Shown in pieces: positions 10,436 through 21,900 of a stretch of 64,000 nucleotides of DNA. Source of the DNA: Lepidostoma basale. Taxonomy: Eukaryota; Arthropoda; Insecta; Trichoptera; Lepidostomatidae. The notes under the pieces are model-generated. The model had not been told where the DNA came from and searched no databases. It was given only the letters and a program-made list of their open reading frames with translations. The number at the start of each line of letters is the position of its first letter. The stretch's first letter is position 1. The DNA is taken from the NCBI GenBank assembly GCA_022606425.2, contig JAHDVF020001054.1, positions 496,001 through 560,000 of the forward strand. Reading direction: 5' to 3'. Position numbers and translations under genes: made by a program.

Positions 10436-10689
10436 ATATAATAAAGTGAATTATTAAGAACATACCTTCAATCAAAATATTCATAATGTAAAACCAAACA
10501 ATAATGCTAACACTTTGCTAAAAACGAGTTGTCAACTTGAGAATGCAAACGCTACTAAAACAATGAGAAATGTTTGATGCGTTACTTTAACTTTGGGAAT
10601 ATCGCATCGCGTTAACACTGTTGCTATATGGGTATTTGACTAGGTTTATGATGCTCCATTTATTTTTTAAGATATAATGTAAGAAATAA

Positions 10690-11761
10690 TTGGAATTAAA
10701 AATAGTGAATAAATACCCGATTTCCCGCTAGAATGGACTTTGGTACCTCAGTGCGGTGCCGCAAAAGAAAACAAAGTGCGTTTTTGGTTCCAACGTTTTC
10801 GTTCTGGAAATTTCGACCTGCAGAACAAGCCCCGTGGACGGTCGGAGACCAAAGTTGATAATGAAGAATTGAAGGCTATTGTGGAAGCGGATCCATCGCA
10901 AACAACGTCCGAGTTAGCTGCAGGCTGCGGTGTTAGTTATAAAACTGTTTTAATACACTTGAAGCAAATTGGGAAGCCGAAAAAGCTTGAAAGGAATTGA
11001 AAGGAAGAAAAGCTCACGAATTGAGTGAAGCAAATCAACAAACGCGCGTTGACTGCTGCGTTGCATTACTCAACCGGCACAATAATGAAGGGATTTTGAA
11101 TCGAATCATTACCTGTGATGAAAAGTGGATACTGTATGATAATCGGAAGCGCTCATCGCAATGGCTGAACCCTGCCGAACCAGCCAAACCATGCCCCAAG
11201 CGAAAATTGACTCCAAAAAAGTTACTTGTGAGCGTTTGGTGGACTAGTGCTGGTGTCGTTTACTACAGCTTTCTTAAATCTGGCCAGACGATTACGGCAG
11301 ATGTCTATTGTCAGCAACTGCAAACCATGATGGAAAAGCTAGCTGCTAAACAACCGAGGCTGGTTAATCGCTCTAGGCCACTGCTGCTTCATGATAACGC
11401 TAGACCATACACTGCACAACAGACGGCTACCAAATTAGAAGAGCTTCAATTGGAATGTCTAAGACATCCACCCTACTCTCCGGACCTTGCCCCAATAGAT
11501 CACTATTTTTTTCGAAATTTGGATAACTTCTTGCAAGGGAAAAAATTCAACTCCGATGGGGCAGTCCAAACCGACTTCAAAGATTTTATTGATTCCCGTC
11601 CGAATGTTTTTAGTAAAGGGATCGATGAACTACCTATGAGATGGCAAAAGTGCATAGATAGCAATGGTACATACTTTGATTAAATAAATATATTATATTT
11701 AAAAAAAATCAACTTTATGTTCCTCCCATACAAAACGCCAATTTCATATGTAAGGACCTAA
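10690..11761 (+). mobile_element. mariner element, cecropia-like, 5' end lost
   Basis: It contains a broken transposase (10740-11683) and a right terminal inverted repeat ending at 11761 (inverse: TTAGGTCCTTACATATGAAA), followed by TA at 11762-11763, the expected mariner target. No matching left repeat was found upstream, and the first third of the transposase is missing, so the 5' part is deleted or beyond recognition. Confidence 0.85.
10740..11683 (+). pseudogene. mariner transposase pseudogene
   Basis: Mariner transposases bind terminal inverted repeats and cut and rejoin DNA with a DD34D catalytic triad. The first part (10740-11000) keeps the helix-turn-helix region: FWFQRFRSGNFDL, a proline/arginine linker, and VSYKTVLIHLKQIG. 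The second part (about 10997-11683) holds TCDEKWILYDN with the first aspartate, LLLHDNARPY with the second, and HPPYSPDLAPIDHYFF with the third, ending DSNGTYFD. The two parts lie in different frames, so there is a frameshift near 10995-11005, about where WVPHEL would be expected. The N terminus is absent and there is no ATG. It resembles the cecropia subfamily by its motifs; it cannot encode a working enzyme as it stands. Confidence 0.9.
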
Positions 11762-11763
11762 TA

Positions 11764-12015
11764 ATTAAGAAATTATTGTCAATTATACGAAAGTATTACA
11801 TAAGTACCAACATAGGTACCATCTTTAATGTGGATTATTACATTTATCGGAAGCCAAGATCTCTCTTGTGAAGCCCCATTTACATTTCATGGACCCTACA
11901 TTTTTTGTTCATTTACGTGAATCCCTTGTACGTCAGAATCAACCCCTGGGAGCAATATAGACCACATTGGGAATAACTGATCTTTAACATAGTTTCCAAC
12001 CATTTTTATCAGATT
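11764..12015. other. unassigned spacer between mariner and SINE
   Basis: The stretch GAAGCCCCATTTACATTTC ... GGACCCTACATTT has the look of a decayed transposon end, but I found no partner in the window and do not assign it. Confidence 0.3.
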
Positions 12016-12017
12016 AG

Positions 12018-12205
12018 ATGACCTTCGAGCAGAATGGCAAGAGCTAAAACTGTCACACTGAAATGATTACAGTGTGATTGTCACACTGTCTATTGTCTGG
12101 TGTAAAATTCGCATGACAATTAAATGGGGGTAAATTAGCTACCTCTTATATGTCATGAGAATCAATAGCTAAAAAGTTATAAATAGTAATTGGGTTCAAA
12201 TAACC
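12018..12205 (+). mobile_element. tRNA-derived SINE, degenerate copy
   Basis: It carries GACCTTCGAGCAGAATGGCA (A-box region, decayed), lacks a clear B box, and then has the conserved body: CAGTGTGATTGTCACACTGT, TCTGGTGTAAAATTC, GACAATTAAATGG, TTAGCTACCT and AGTAATTGGGTTCAAATAACC. Better copies are at 25798, 28991 and 32448. Confidence 0.7.
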
Positions 12206-12565
12206 TGATGTTTGCAAATATGGAAAGCAACGGGAAATTACCGCATAACAAACGAGGAAGTACTCCAATGAATGAAGAAAGAAATAGAAATTATCAAGAC
12301 TATAAAGTGCACTTGAATACTTTGGGCACATTATAATAAACTATTAATACTATTCTGCAACTGATTATCTAAGGTAAAATAAACTGAAAACAAAGTTTCG
12401 GGAGAAAAAAAAAATCCTGTCTAGAAAACCTTCGAAAATAGTTTAGTTGCAGCACAACATCCCTGTTTAGAGCTGTAGTATCAAGAGTAGAAATAGCCAC
12501 GATGCTGTCGAACCTTCGATAGGAGAGGAATAAGAAAAATAAGAAGATCAGATCTTTTAGTCTTT

Positions 12566-12601
12566 TCATACAAAACGCCAATTTCATATGTAAGGACCTA
12601 A
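12566..12601 (+). repeat. solo mariner right terminal repeat
   Basis: From TTTCATACAAAACGCCAATT to GGACCTAA this matches the terminal repeat of the mariner ending at 11761 and is again followed by TA (12602-12603). No transposase sequence adjoins it. It is either a remnant of a second insertion or the product of a local duplication exactly 840 bp away. Confidence 0.75.
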
Positions 12602-12791
12602 TATTAAATTTGTTCAAAAACTGATTTTTTTGTATCTTTAATCTGTAAATAAAAACATCCTTAATATCCAAAACGATTCATTTTTATTTTCCTACAAAAA
12701 AACGCCCTCCAAAAAAGACATGAAAATCGGCTTAAGTTACCAGACTACTACCTAAAGTGATTTTAATATTGTATTATTCTCAAGAATTTTT

Positions 12792-12900
12792 CACGCCGCT
12801 ACTGAAAAAATATAAATATATTCCTTTCATATAAAATCTCTGCTCCATTTACAATAGTACTTGTAGACGTAGTATTTCACAGGAACTCGTACATTTAGCA
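12792..12900 (+). promoter_or_regulatory. putative OR-A core promoter and 5' UTR
   Basis: TATAAAA at 12830-12836 lies about 71 bp before the start codon. The surrounding block (ACGCCGCTA.TGAAAAAATAT, TTCCTTTCATATAAAATCTC, CTCGTxC.TTTAGC) is conserved at the same spacing upstream of OR-B (30031-30136), while sequence further upstream is not. Conservation between paralogues is what supports it; no transcript data were available. Confidence 0.55.
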
Positions 12901-15900
12901 ATGACCAATTACAAAAACAAAGAAAACAATTTAAAAAGGGAATTCGAATGTTACGAATTCAAATCGTTTCATCAACATTACTCTCTCGTCGCATTCTCCT
13001 CGATTATTTCGGGAGGGTTTGACGTCAGGAATGAAAAATGGAAAACTTTCTTTAACTCAATTCCGCATATCTACATTATTTTATACGTATCATCTTATGG
13101 GTTCTTTATATACACTTTTATAAGTTACCTACAGCAAGATTACATAGCTGAAGCTATGAAACAATTAGCTATTTTCATTCTGATCGTCTTAAGTTCTATG
13201 AAGTCATGTTTAAGGATTTTTCATCGAGACGGTTTAAATGATTTAAATAACAGAATAAGTCAAGATTACATCAACGCAAATAATGTAGAAGAAAAGTTAA
13301 AAAAAGTATACTTTGAAAGTGTTAAAAACAACGAATTTGTGGAAAAACTGTGGCTCGTCACAAGCACGACTGTTGCAGGTGGTATGGTGGTCAAACCAAT
13401 TATTGAAATGCTTATAAGCGGGTTTACCTCAAACGAATTCAAAAGGCAAATGCTGTTTGAATCGAAAATCCCATTCTTCGATGACCACAAATTACAGTTT
13501 CCTCTATACGAAATATTGTTCAGTTATACTGCTTTAATAATAATGTTAATGTGGTTCACATTCACTTCATTTGATCCCACTTTTATGATTTGTATCATAC
13601 ATTCGTGTGCTAATCTGGAAATAATCATTTTATTACTCAAGGAATTGTTTCATTCCAATGGCATATCGTGTGATGCTGTCGTGATTAAAAGAAAGTTGAG
13701 ACGGATTGTGTTTTTACATCAGAAGGTTATAAAGTAAGTTTGGCAACATTTCTCATTTGAATATATTTTAACCCCAACCAAACAAGTTTACAGACAAACA
13801 AAACAAATGGACGTATCAGACCTGAAAAAAATCGAGACCTTGAATATTATACACACAGTGATCAAGGAAGAGACAACAGACAGCAGCTACAAATTAACTA
13901 AAAATTCAGACGTACACATACACTGGACCAGGAACTGTGACAGACATCACTTACCGAATGCACGAACTAAGACAGGACAATCAAGAATATTAAACAATGG
14001 ACTGAAACTTTACAACTTTCTACCACAAGACACAAGGAGTTTTACGAGAAACCAATTAAAAATATATGTAAGACAATTACCGCAAATAGGAATATATCGA
14101 CTGAAGCAAATATGGCAGTGCACAATGGAATTCTAGTACCGACCCTTATGTATGGAAGTGAAGCTTGGAGTTGGCAGAAGAAGGAAGAAAGTTGGATAAA
14201 TGCCGAATAAATGAGGTCACTAAAAAAAATGTGCGGAAAAACAATGTATGATCTAATGATGAATAAAGAAAGGAATGTAAAGCGGATGAGTGATAAATAA
14301 AATTAAGAAAGGTTCACTAAGATGGTTTGGACATATGGAACGAATGGATGATGGAAGGATGGTTAAATATATATATACAAGTAGTGTGAATGGAAAAAGA
14401 AGTCGAGGAAAACCAAGACATGGCATGACCAAATTAATTAATTACTGTAAGGCGGCCATGTTCGAAGTAGGAACAATCGACGAGCTTGCATGTCACGATG
14501 TGTGAATGCAGAAGAGGCGCGATAGTTATTTCAGGATAGAACAATGTGGCAATTCATCCTCTCTGCCTATCCCTCCGTGGAAACGGCGTGATGGTTAGTT
14601 AGTTAGTAATATACACGTCTGACAAATTTTTGAAAGATGTAAATATGCTAATATGTTGAGGAACACTTTACATGTTTTTGTTCAATCCACACTAGCTCCA
14701 TCTAATGATAATTTATTTTTCATTTTGTAGGTTTTGCGATGACATGCAGTGTGTGTACTGGCCCTTTATTCTTTTGACCCTTGTGATCTCCACAGTCCTC
14801 ATATGTGCCACCCTGTATCAACTTGTAGCGGTAAATTACTTTAAATTTTATTAATTATTAGAAGCGAATCATGGAACTGAAAAAAGAAGGATGAAAGTAG
14901 AATAAATGCAGTAGATTATCTTAGACGAATGTTCGTATAATCTGTGTATAATAGAGTGTCGAATGAAAATATAAGAAGTGAATGCGGTGCGAATGATGGT
15001 GTTATGAACAAAATAATGAAAGGATCATTAAGATGGTTTCGACACATGGGAAGAATGAATTAAGACAGAGTGGTGAAGAAAGTAATTGTGAATGACGGGA
15101 ACAGAGTTAGACATAGAGTAGAGCTGATCAAATCATGGCACTATCAAATCAATCAAATATTAAATGTCGGTCACCTAATGAGTCATGTCATATTTTTCTT
15201 GTTCTATCTCGACTCCGTACTCCATTTCCATGGTTGACGTTTACCTTTTAAACCATTATGTTTTTATCCATGCGTTCCATATGTCCAAACCAACGTAGTG
15301 GTACATTAATAATCTTGTTAAAGATAAAATACACCATCATCATCAGCCGTCTGCCATCCACTGCTGAACGTAGGACTCTTCCAAAGCACGCCACCGCCCC
15401 CTATCCATTGCCGCTCCCATCCATCCATGTCCAGATCGTCGGTCCAGCGGGCAGGGGACGTCCAACTCTACGAAATATTGTACGTGGTCTACACTCCAGA
15501 ATCCGTCTTCCCCATCGGTTGTCGGTTCTCCGATAGATATGGCCAGCCCACCGCCACTTCAGCCCGCCTATCCGCAGAGCCACCTCAGTCACCTTGGTTT
15601 GTTGTCGAATAAATTCATTTCTAAATCTGTCCCTTAAGGTTATTTCAAGCATGGCTCTTTCCATGGCGCGCTTGGCGACCTTGAATCTGTAGACTAGACC
15701 TTCTGTCAGTGTCCACGTCTCGGCTCCGTACGTCATGACTGGCAAGACGCACTGGTTGAAGACTTTAGTCTTGAGGCATTGCGGTATTTTTGGAAGTGAG
15801 AACATGACAAAGGCCGCCCAACCCAACTGAATTCTTCGGTCGGCTTCTTTCTCGAAATTGTTTCGTCCTAGTTGTATAAAATACATCGTCTAGTTTAAAA

Positions 15901-18900
15901 TACCCTTTTTTTAATAAAACAAAAGTATTATGTTTTGATCGAGAAAAAAGTGACACAATCAAATCAATCAAATATTAAATTTCGGATATTAAGGAGTCAG
16001 AGAAATCGACGTGTGCGCATGACACGATGTATAAATGTAGAGAAAGCGAGAGTCGTGTGTCAGGATAGAACAATCTGGTTGTCCATTATTTCTAAAGAAA
16101 GGTCTACTTAGGTGATTTATTTTTTCAGTCCATGGAAGACAAGACATATTCTTACGAAATATTTGCCCTCTTTATAAGTGGATTCATGAATATATTCCTG
16201 CTTTGTTTCTATGGCGAGAAAATCATTGAGAAGGTACTATTTTTTTATATTTATTGATTGTAGGTAAATATCCAGCGATTGTTATATACATATACAAATT
16301 TACAAGCATACAGTGAAATAACGGCATAGAATGTTACCCTCCGCTTACCTGATGCTGTTGTTATAGGACGCAGCGTCGCCCTTTTGTCAGATCTTCTCAT
16401 GCAATCCTTAGGCCTTTCCCCCATCCATGCGGGAGAATGCAACATTTCAACAAAATCAAGAGGAACCCCAGATCACATTTCTTCTTCTTCTTCTTCCTTG
16501 TTGTAGACCTATGTGGTCTACAACAAGAGTGTTGCTTCTCCTATGAGATAGATTCCCAGCTGTCCTTTTATTTTTTAAGAAGTCTTCCACGAGGACAGGT
16601 CCCATGAGGCTGATTATGCAATGCAATGTAGGGGAGTCAGGCGGTATCCATTCTTTGAACATGACCGTACCAGTCCCTTTTTCGCTGTCTGCTCCATCTT
16701 ATAATATCCTCAACCTCACATATCTCTCTTATTCTGGTATTCCTCACCCGATCTCTCAGTGTTTTCATTTCGGAAGTCCTCAAAACTTGTTTGATCCTTA
16801 CTGTATCAGCCCTTGCTTCGACGCCATGTGTTATTATTGATCTTACGCGTGCTTCATAGATTCTCATCTTACTCTTAATGGCCATGTCTTTGTTTTTCCG
16901 TGTTGTGGGTTTTAGAGCGCCAGAGATTGCAACTGCCTTGTTTACTTGGGCTTGTATTTCTTCCCGCAGATCACATTTAATATTTTAATAACCTTTTCAC
17001 TTATGCATATGTCCCACATCAGGTACTATCTTAATTATTTCTCCAATTATTTCTTACAATCCTGAAGATTGATCTTTGACAAGCCTCACTCGTTCTCTCT
17101 TATTAGTTATATCTCTGATCACATGATCCATATCATCGGCTGTCCCTCGTGTCCGAGGAAGACTGTCCTTCACGGTTGTAGGTCCGCATGTGACTGAAGA
17201 GCCCGATCCTGGACCCACATATTCTGGGGCATCTGGGACAGGAGAAGGCGCTTGTAATGGAGCCGTCACCGTCTCCCAGTGGTCTCTCCACTCTCCTCCT
17301 CCTACTCTTGGCGCTGTCGTCTCTGCGCTGTGCTTCAGAGTCTTGTGTGCCTTTATGTACTGCTGTTATCCACCTAGGTAGCCTCTGCAGTCTTTTCCCA
17401 GCAATTACAGTCGATGCCAGTCTTTTGTAGGTTTCCTTTAAGGGAGTCCCTTAAGCGCTTCCTCTGGCCACCGTGTGAGCGTTTTCCTTGGGTAAGCTGA
17501 GAGTACATAATCTTTCTTGGGAGTCTTGCCTCAGGCATCCTGACTACGTGACTAGCCCAGCGCAGTTGTTTTTAGATAATGGCAGCCTCAATACTTGTCA
17601 TATTGACCTCAGCAAGTATGCTGTCATTTTTCCGTTTGTCCTGCCATTTCACTTTTAGGATCCTACGTAGGCAGCGTTGGTGATATCGCTCCAGGGCCTT
17701 TATATGTCTTCTGTATGGGGTCCATGTTTCTAAGGCATACAGAAGTGTTGGTAGGACAACGGACTTGTAAACAAGCACTTTAGTGTCCTTTCTGAGGTCG
17801 TGGTTGTCAAATATTCTCCTTCTCATCCGCCCGAAGGATGCGCTGGCTGACTTTTTGTGGTCCATATAGGCGTCACATGGTCCATATAGGCGTCTCTTGG
17901 ACGACCTCTTCAGCTTCTGCCCTCAATTATACCCTCCCTGATGGTAATAACCAGGCCCGGATGCCTGATACTATTACCTATTCAGTTTGCTCATTGTAGG
18001 TCAGCATTTGTGGGCAGTATTTCCAAGGATTTCCCTCGTTTATCCACCCAAATCAATACCTTTATGTTTAAGATGTTTATCGTAGTTGTTTGATCATCAA
18101 AATTATAAACAAATTCAATTGTTTCTTCTATATTTGCCATAACTTTGTGTTGCGGATTTATTGAACCATATTTTTTTGAACTTTGTCAACATAATTTAAA
18201 AAAAATTAATTAAAAAACAAACTTATTTCGAACACAAAAGCCCTTCATCGGTGTTTTGTCTAAATAATAAAAATATTTATATTGTATATACAAAACACTA
18301 ATGAAGGGTATGTTATTTATTGTTTCGGCATTCACTTTGTGGTAGGACATGATTAAATTATAAATAAAACACTTGTTTTTACCACTTGAGTATTATATTT
18401 TACACGACTAGTTTCGGAAGCTACTAATTGACAGAAATTTTTTATTTAAAAATAAAATAAATAAAAATCTAAAAAATTTACACATCTAAACCACCAATTA
18501 GATAGTTTCTGTTATCCTGTCAAAAAACTAGTTGCTTCTTGAAAACAAATAAGGTAGTGTAAAAACAAAATATAAAGTGTTATATATATTTTTTTATATA
18601 CAGTACAGTCTCGGTTATTCGACCTTCGGTTATCTGACCTTCCGACATACTGGGGCCCCTTTCCTTTACCCGACTGCACGCATTATATTCGCGCGCCAGG
18701 TGACAGTCTTCAGTACTTGCGTAGCTCTTTCGCATGTTTTATTACTTTGCCGTGAGTGCATTTTGATGTTTTAGTTCGTTACATTCAGTTATAATATGTT
18801 ACATGTACAAATGTACATATTTGAAAAGTTTTCGATGTGCAAATAAAATTAACACATTTTAAATGTCGTTTATATCATTTACCGTGTTATCCGACCTATT

Positions 18901-21900
18901 CGCTTATCCGACCTAGCCGCGGCCGGTTTAGGTCGGATAATCGAGACTCTACTGTACATACTTATGTATTTTTCTAAAATATATATATCGAATTTAATTT
19001 TAGAGTTTGAAGGTAGCCGATGCAGCTTACGAGTGTGGATGGGAGTCTCATGATGACCTCACGATTCGCAAATCTTTATCCTTGATTATAATGAGATCAC
19101 AGCATCCCTTACACATGTCTTCTACTTTCAGTACTCTTTCGATGGCCACTTTCTCTGCTGTAAGTAACCATTGTTTCACTCTTTAACAGGAAACGTTTTA
19201 AACAACTCAATGGAATGATATTATCGTGGGTATTCTGCGAAAAAGCATTAAATCAAAATTACTAATTCTGAGATAATTGAAGTTAAAAGTTTGTAAGGAT
19301 ATAAAAAAATATATACTAAACATTACTCAGCCAAATAAAAAAATATATATATTGATCTATTATTCTTCTTCTTCTTCTTCCTCAGCCTATTCCCGTCTAC
19401 TCCTGGACAAAGGCCTCCTCTATTTGCTTCCATGTCATTCTGTCCTGTGCAGACTGCATCCAGGTTATTCCGACGTGTCTGTTCAGATTATCCTTCTACC
19501 GCAGTTGCGGTCGCCCTGTACTTCTCTTCGCCGTCCACGGTCTCCAAGTCAGCAGTCTTCTTGTCCATTTTTCATCTGAGCTTCTGGCTATGTTACCCAC
19601 CCATTGCCATTTTAGAGTCGCCACCCGGTGGATGATGTCAGTGACCTTTGTTTTTTCTCTCACCGTATCGTTTCTGATCTATTAACTAGATTTTATTTAA
19701 TGATTTAATAAATAATAATTGAACTATCAGCACATTTTTTTCAAAATAATAGTGGATTGACATGACTTAATGCAATTTCGCTGATACATAAAACCACAGT
19801 AAGGTATTCAAATTGAGTCACATTTTACCTATTATAGTCAATTTGTGAGAAATGTTTTTTTTTTCTTTTATTAAAAAAGTAATGCAATAATGTTATCTTA
19901 TGTACAGTACTCATTTATTTAGGTAAAATAATAACTATTTAGTAAAAAGAGAAAAAAAAGATAATAATAATTGCCACGTTTGCCCCTGAGTGAAGCATGT
20001 AGACATCACTTAGTAGACATCTCCAGGATATCATGTCGCCGACCAACAATCTCACATTTTTTCAAGTCAGAACTGCTCCATAAGCTCCGCCGAATACATC
20101 CGAAATATTGTTATTGACAATTTATCATCAAAAATTTATCCGGGAAATTTGCATTTAGTCCTGTTGGGTATTTTCCCTGAACAGATTTATGTTATATTCA
20201 AATCAAATCAAATCGAATCAAATCAGTTTATTAACTCAAAAGACATTATAAACCGCAAAATGTTTAAGGCATCTATTGGGTACAGGTAAAATATTATAAA
20301 AATACAACATAATACCAGGAACGCATCAGAGATGGTTCGACATTAGGAAGACAAGATACTTTCTAAAGTCAAGAGTATTTGTCCCCTGAACGTACATTCA
20401 CTAATACGAAAGACGTCGATCTCCGAGGAGACCGCGTTCAGCAGACTAATTGCTCTTCCCACCGTTGACACTAGAGGCAGATTGACTTATAACAGAAAAT
20501 ATCTCGACTTGTAGTGAATATTTGACTGTGTTTTTGCAGATTGTAGAGTATTTTTTGAACAGTATAATCTCATTTTTAAGTCAAAACAGCAAGATTTTGA
20601 CTAAGTGCTTTTTCGCAGAATACCCACGATATTTATTTTAATAAAAAGTGTCAAAATAATTATAAAAGAAAGCATGACAGTCATTACCATAAATAGTGAA
20701 AATCTGGCGCAACTCGAAAAATTTGTGTATTAAGGAAGTATGCTCACAAAAGATGGGATTGTGAAGGATATTGTAAGAAGGGTTGGGCGGGCAACAATGC
20801 GAATGGTGCACTTAAAGTTTTCATCGCTAACAAAGGTCTTTAAAAAAGAAAAGATGGCAGTGCACAATTCTGTTTTTTACGACCCTCATGTTAAAGAGTA
20901 ATGCAGGATCTGGCAAAAGAAGGATGAAAGTAGAATAAATACAGTAGAAATGAAATCTCTTAGACGAATGTGTATAAATCTGTATATGATAGAAGTCTAA
21001 CTAACTAACTAACTAACTATCACGCCCTCTCCACGAAAGGATAGGCAGAACGAATTGACTGTCACACTTTAACCGATGCGGCGCTCCATCCTTCGCTTTT
21101 CGCCCCGCGGGAGACGCGGAGTGATGAGTTGCGAACCTCATCGCCACCAATAGGCATCTCCCGCGCACACTTAGATCGTAAAACATCCACAAAATAAATC
21201 TAAAACAAATAATATAAAATACAATGATATAGCAAATATTTGTGAATGTATACTTATACCTGTATACGAAATCCTGGATTTACACCAAAGGGTGGTTAAT
21301 TCAAATTTTAATTGTATCTCAATAGAGACGAAGACGCAAACTGGAAACTGAACATGGATGATCAAGGTGTTTACAGGACTTATGACCTGTCATTGGTTGG
21401 GTTAAGCGCACGCTTTATGTAATTACAACATTCCCCATTCCCCATGAAGTATATATACATCTTCCAAAAATTTGTCATGCATGATCACAATAACAAAGGT
21501 GGAATGGGGAATGTTGTAATTACATAAAGCGTGCGCTTAACCCATCCAATGACATGTCATAAGTCCTGTAAACACCTTGATCATCCATGTTCAGTTTCCA
21601 GTTTGCGTCTTCGTCTCTATTGAGATACAATTAAAACAATGATAAAATAACAAAATAAAAATAGTAAAAATAAAAATAACGTACTGGAGGATGTTGGTCT
21701 TTTTGTCCCCGATAGATATCTCCGACAACGACAGCACAGATTGTTTTACCTACCAGCCGCCAGAACCAATCTGCCTCTGGTGACACCGGTGGGAAGAGCA
21801 ATTAGTCTGCTGAACGCGGTCTCCTCGGAGATCGACGTCTTTCATGTTAGTAAAAGTACGTTCAGGGGGCAAATACTATTGACTTTAGAAAGTATCTTGT

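Noticed and set aside
13266..13490. Minus-strand open frame inside OR-A exon 1
   Set aside because: Antisense shadow of the receptor coding sequence.
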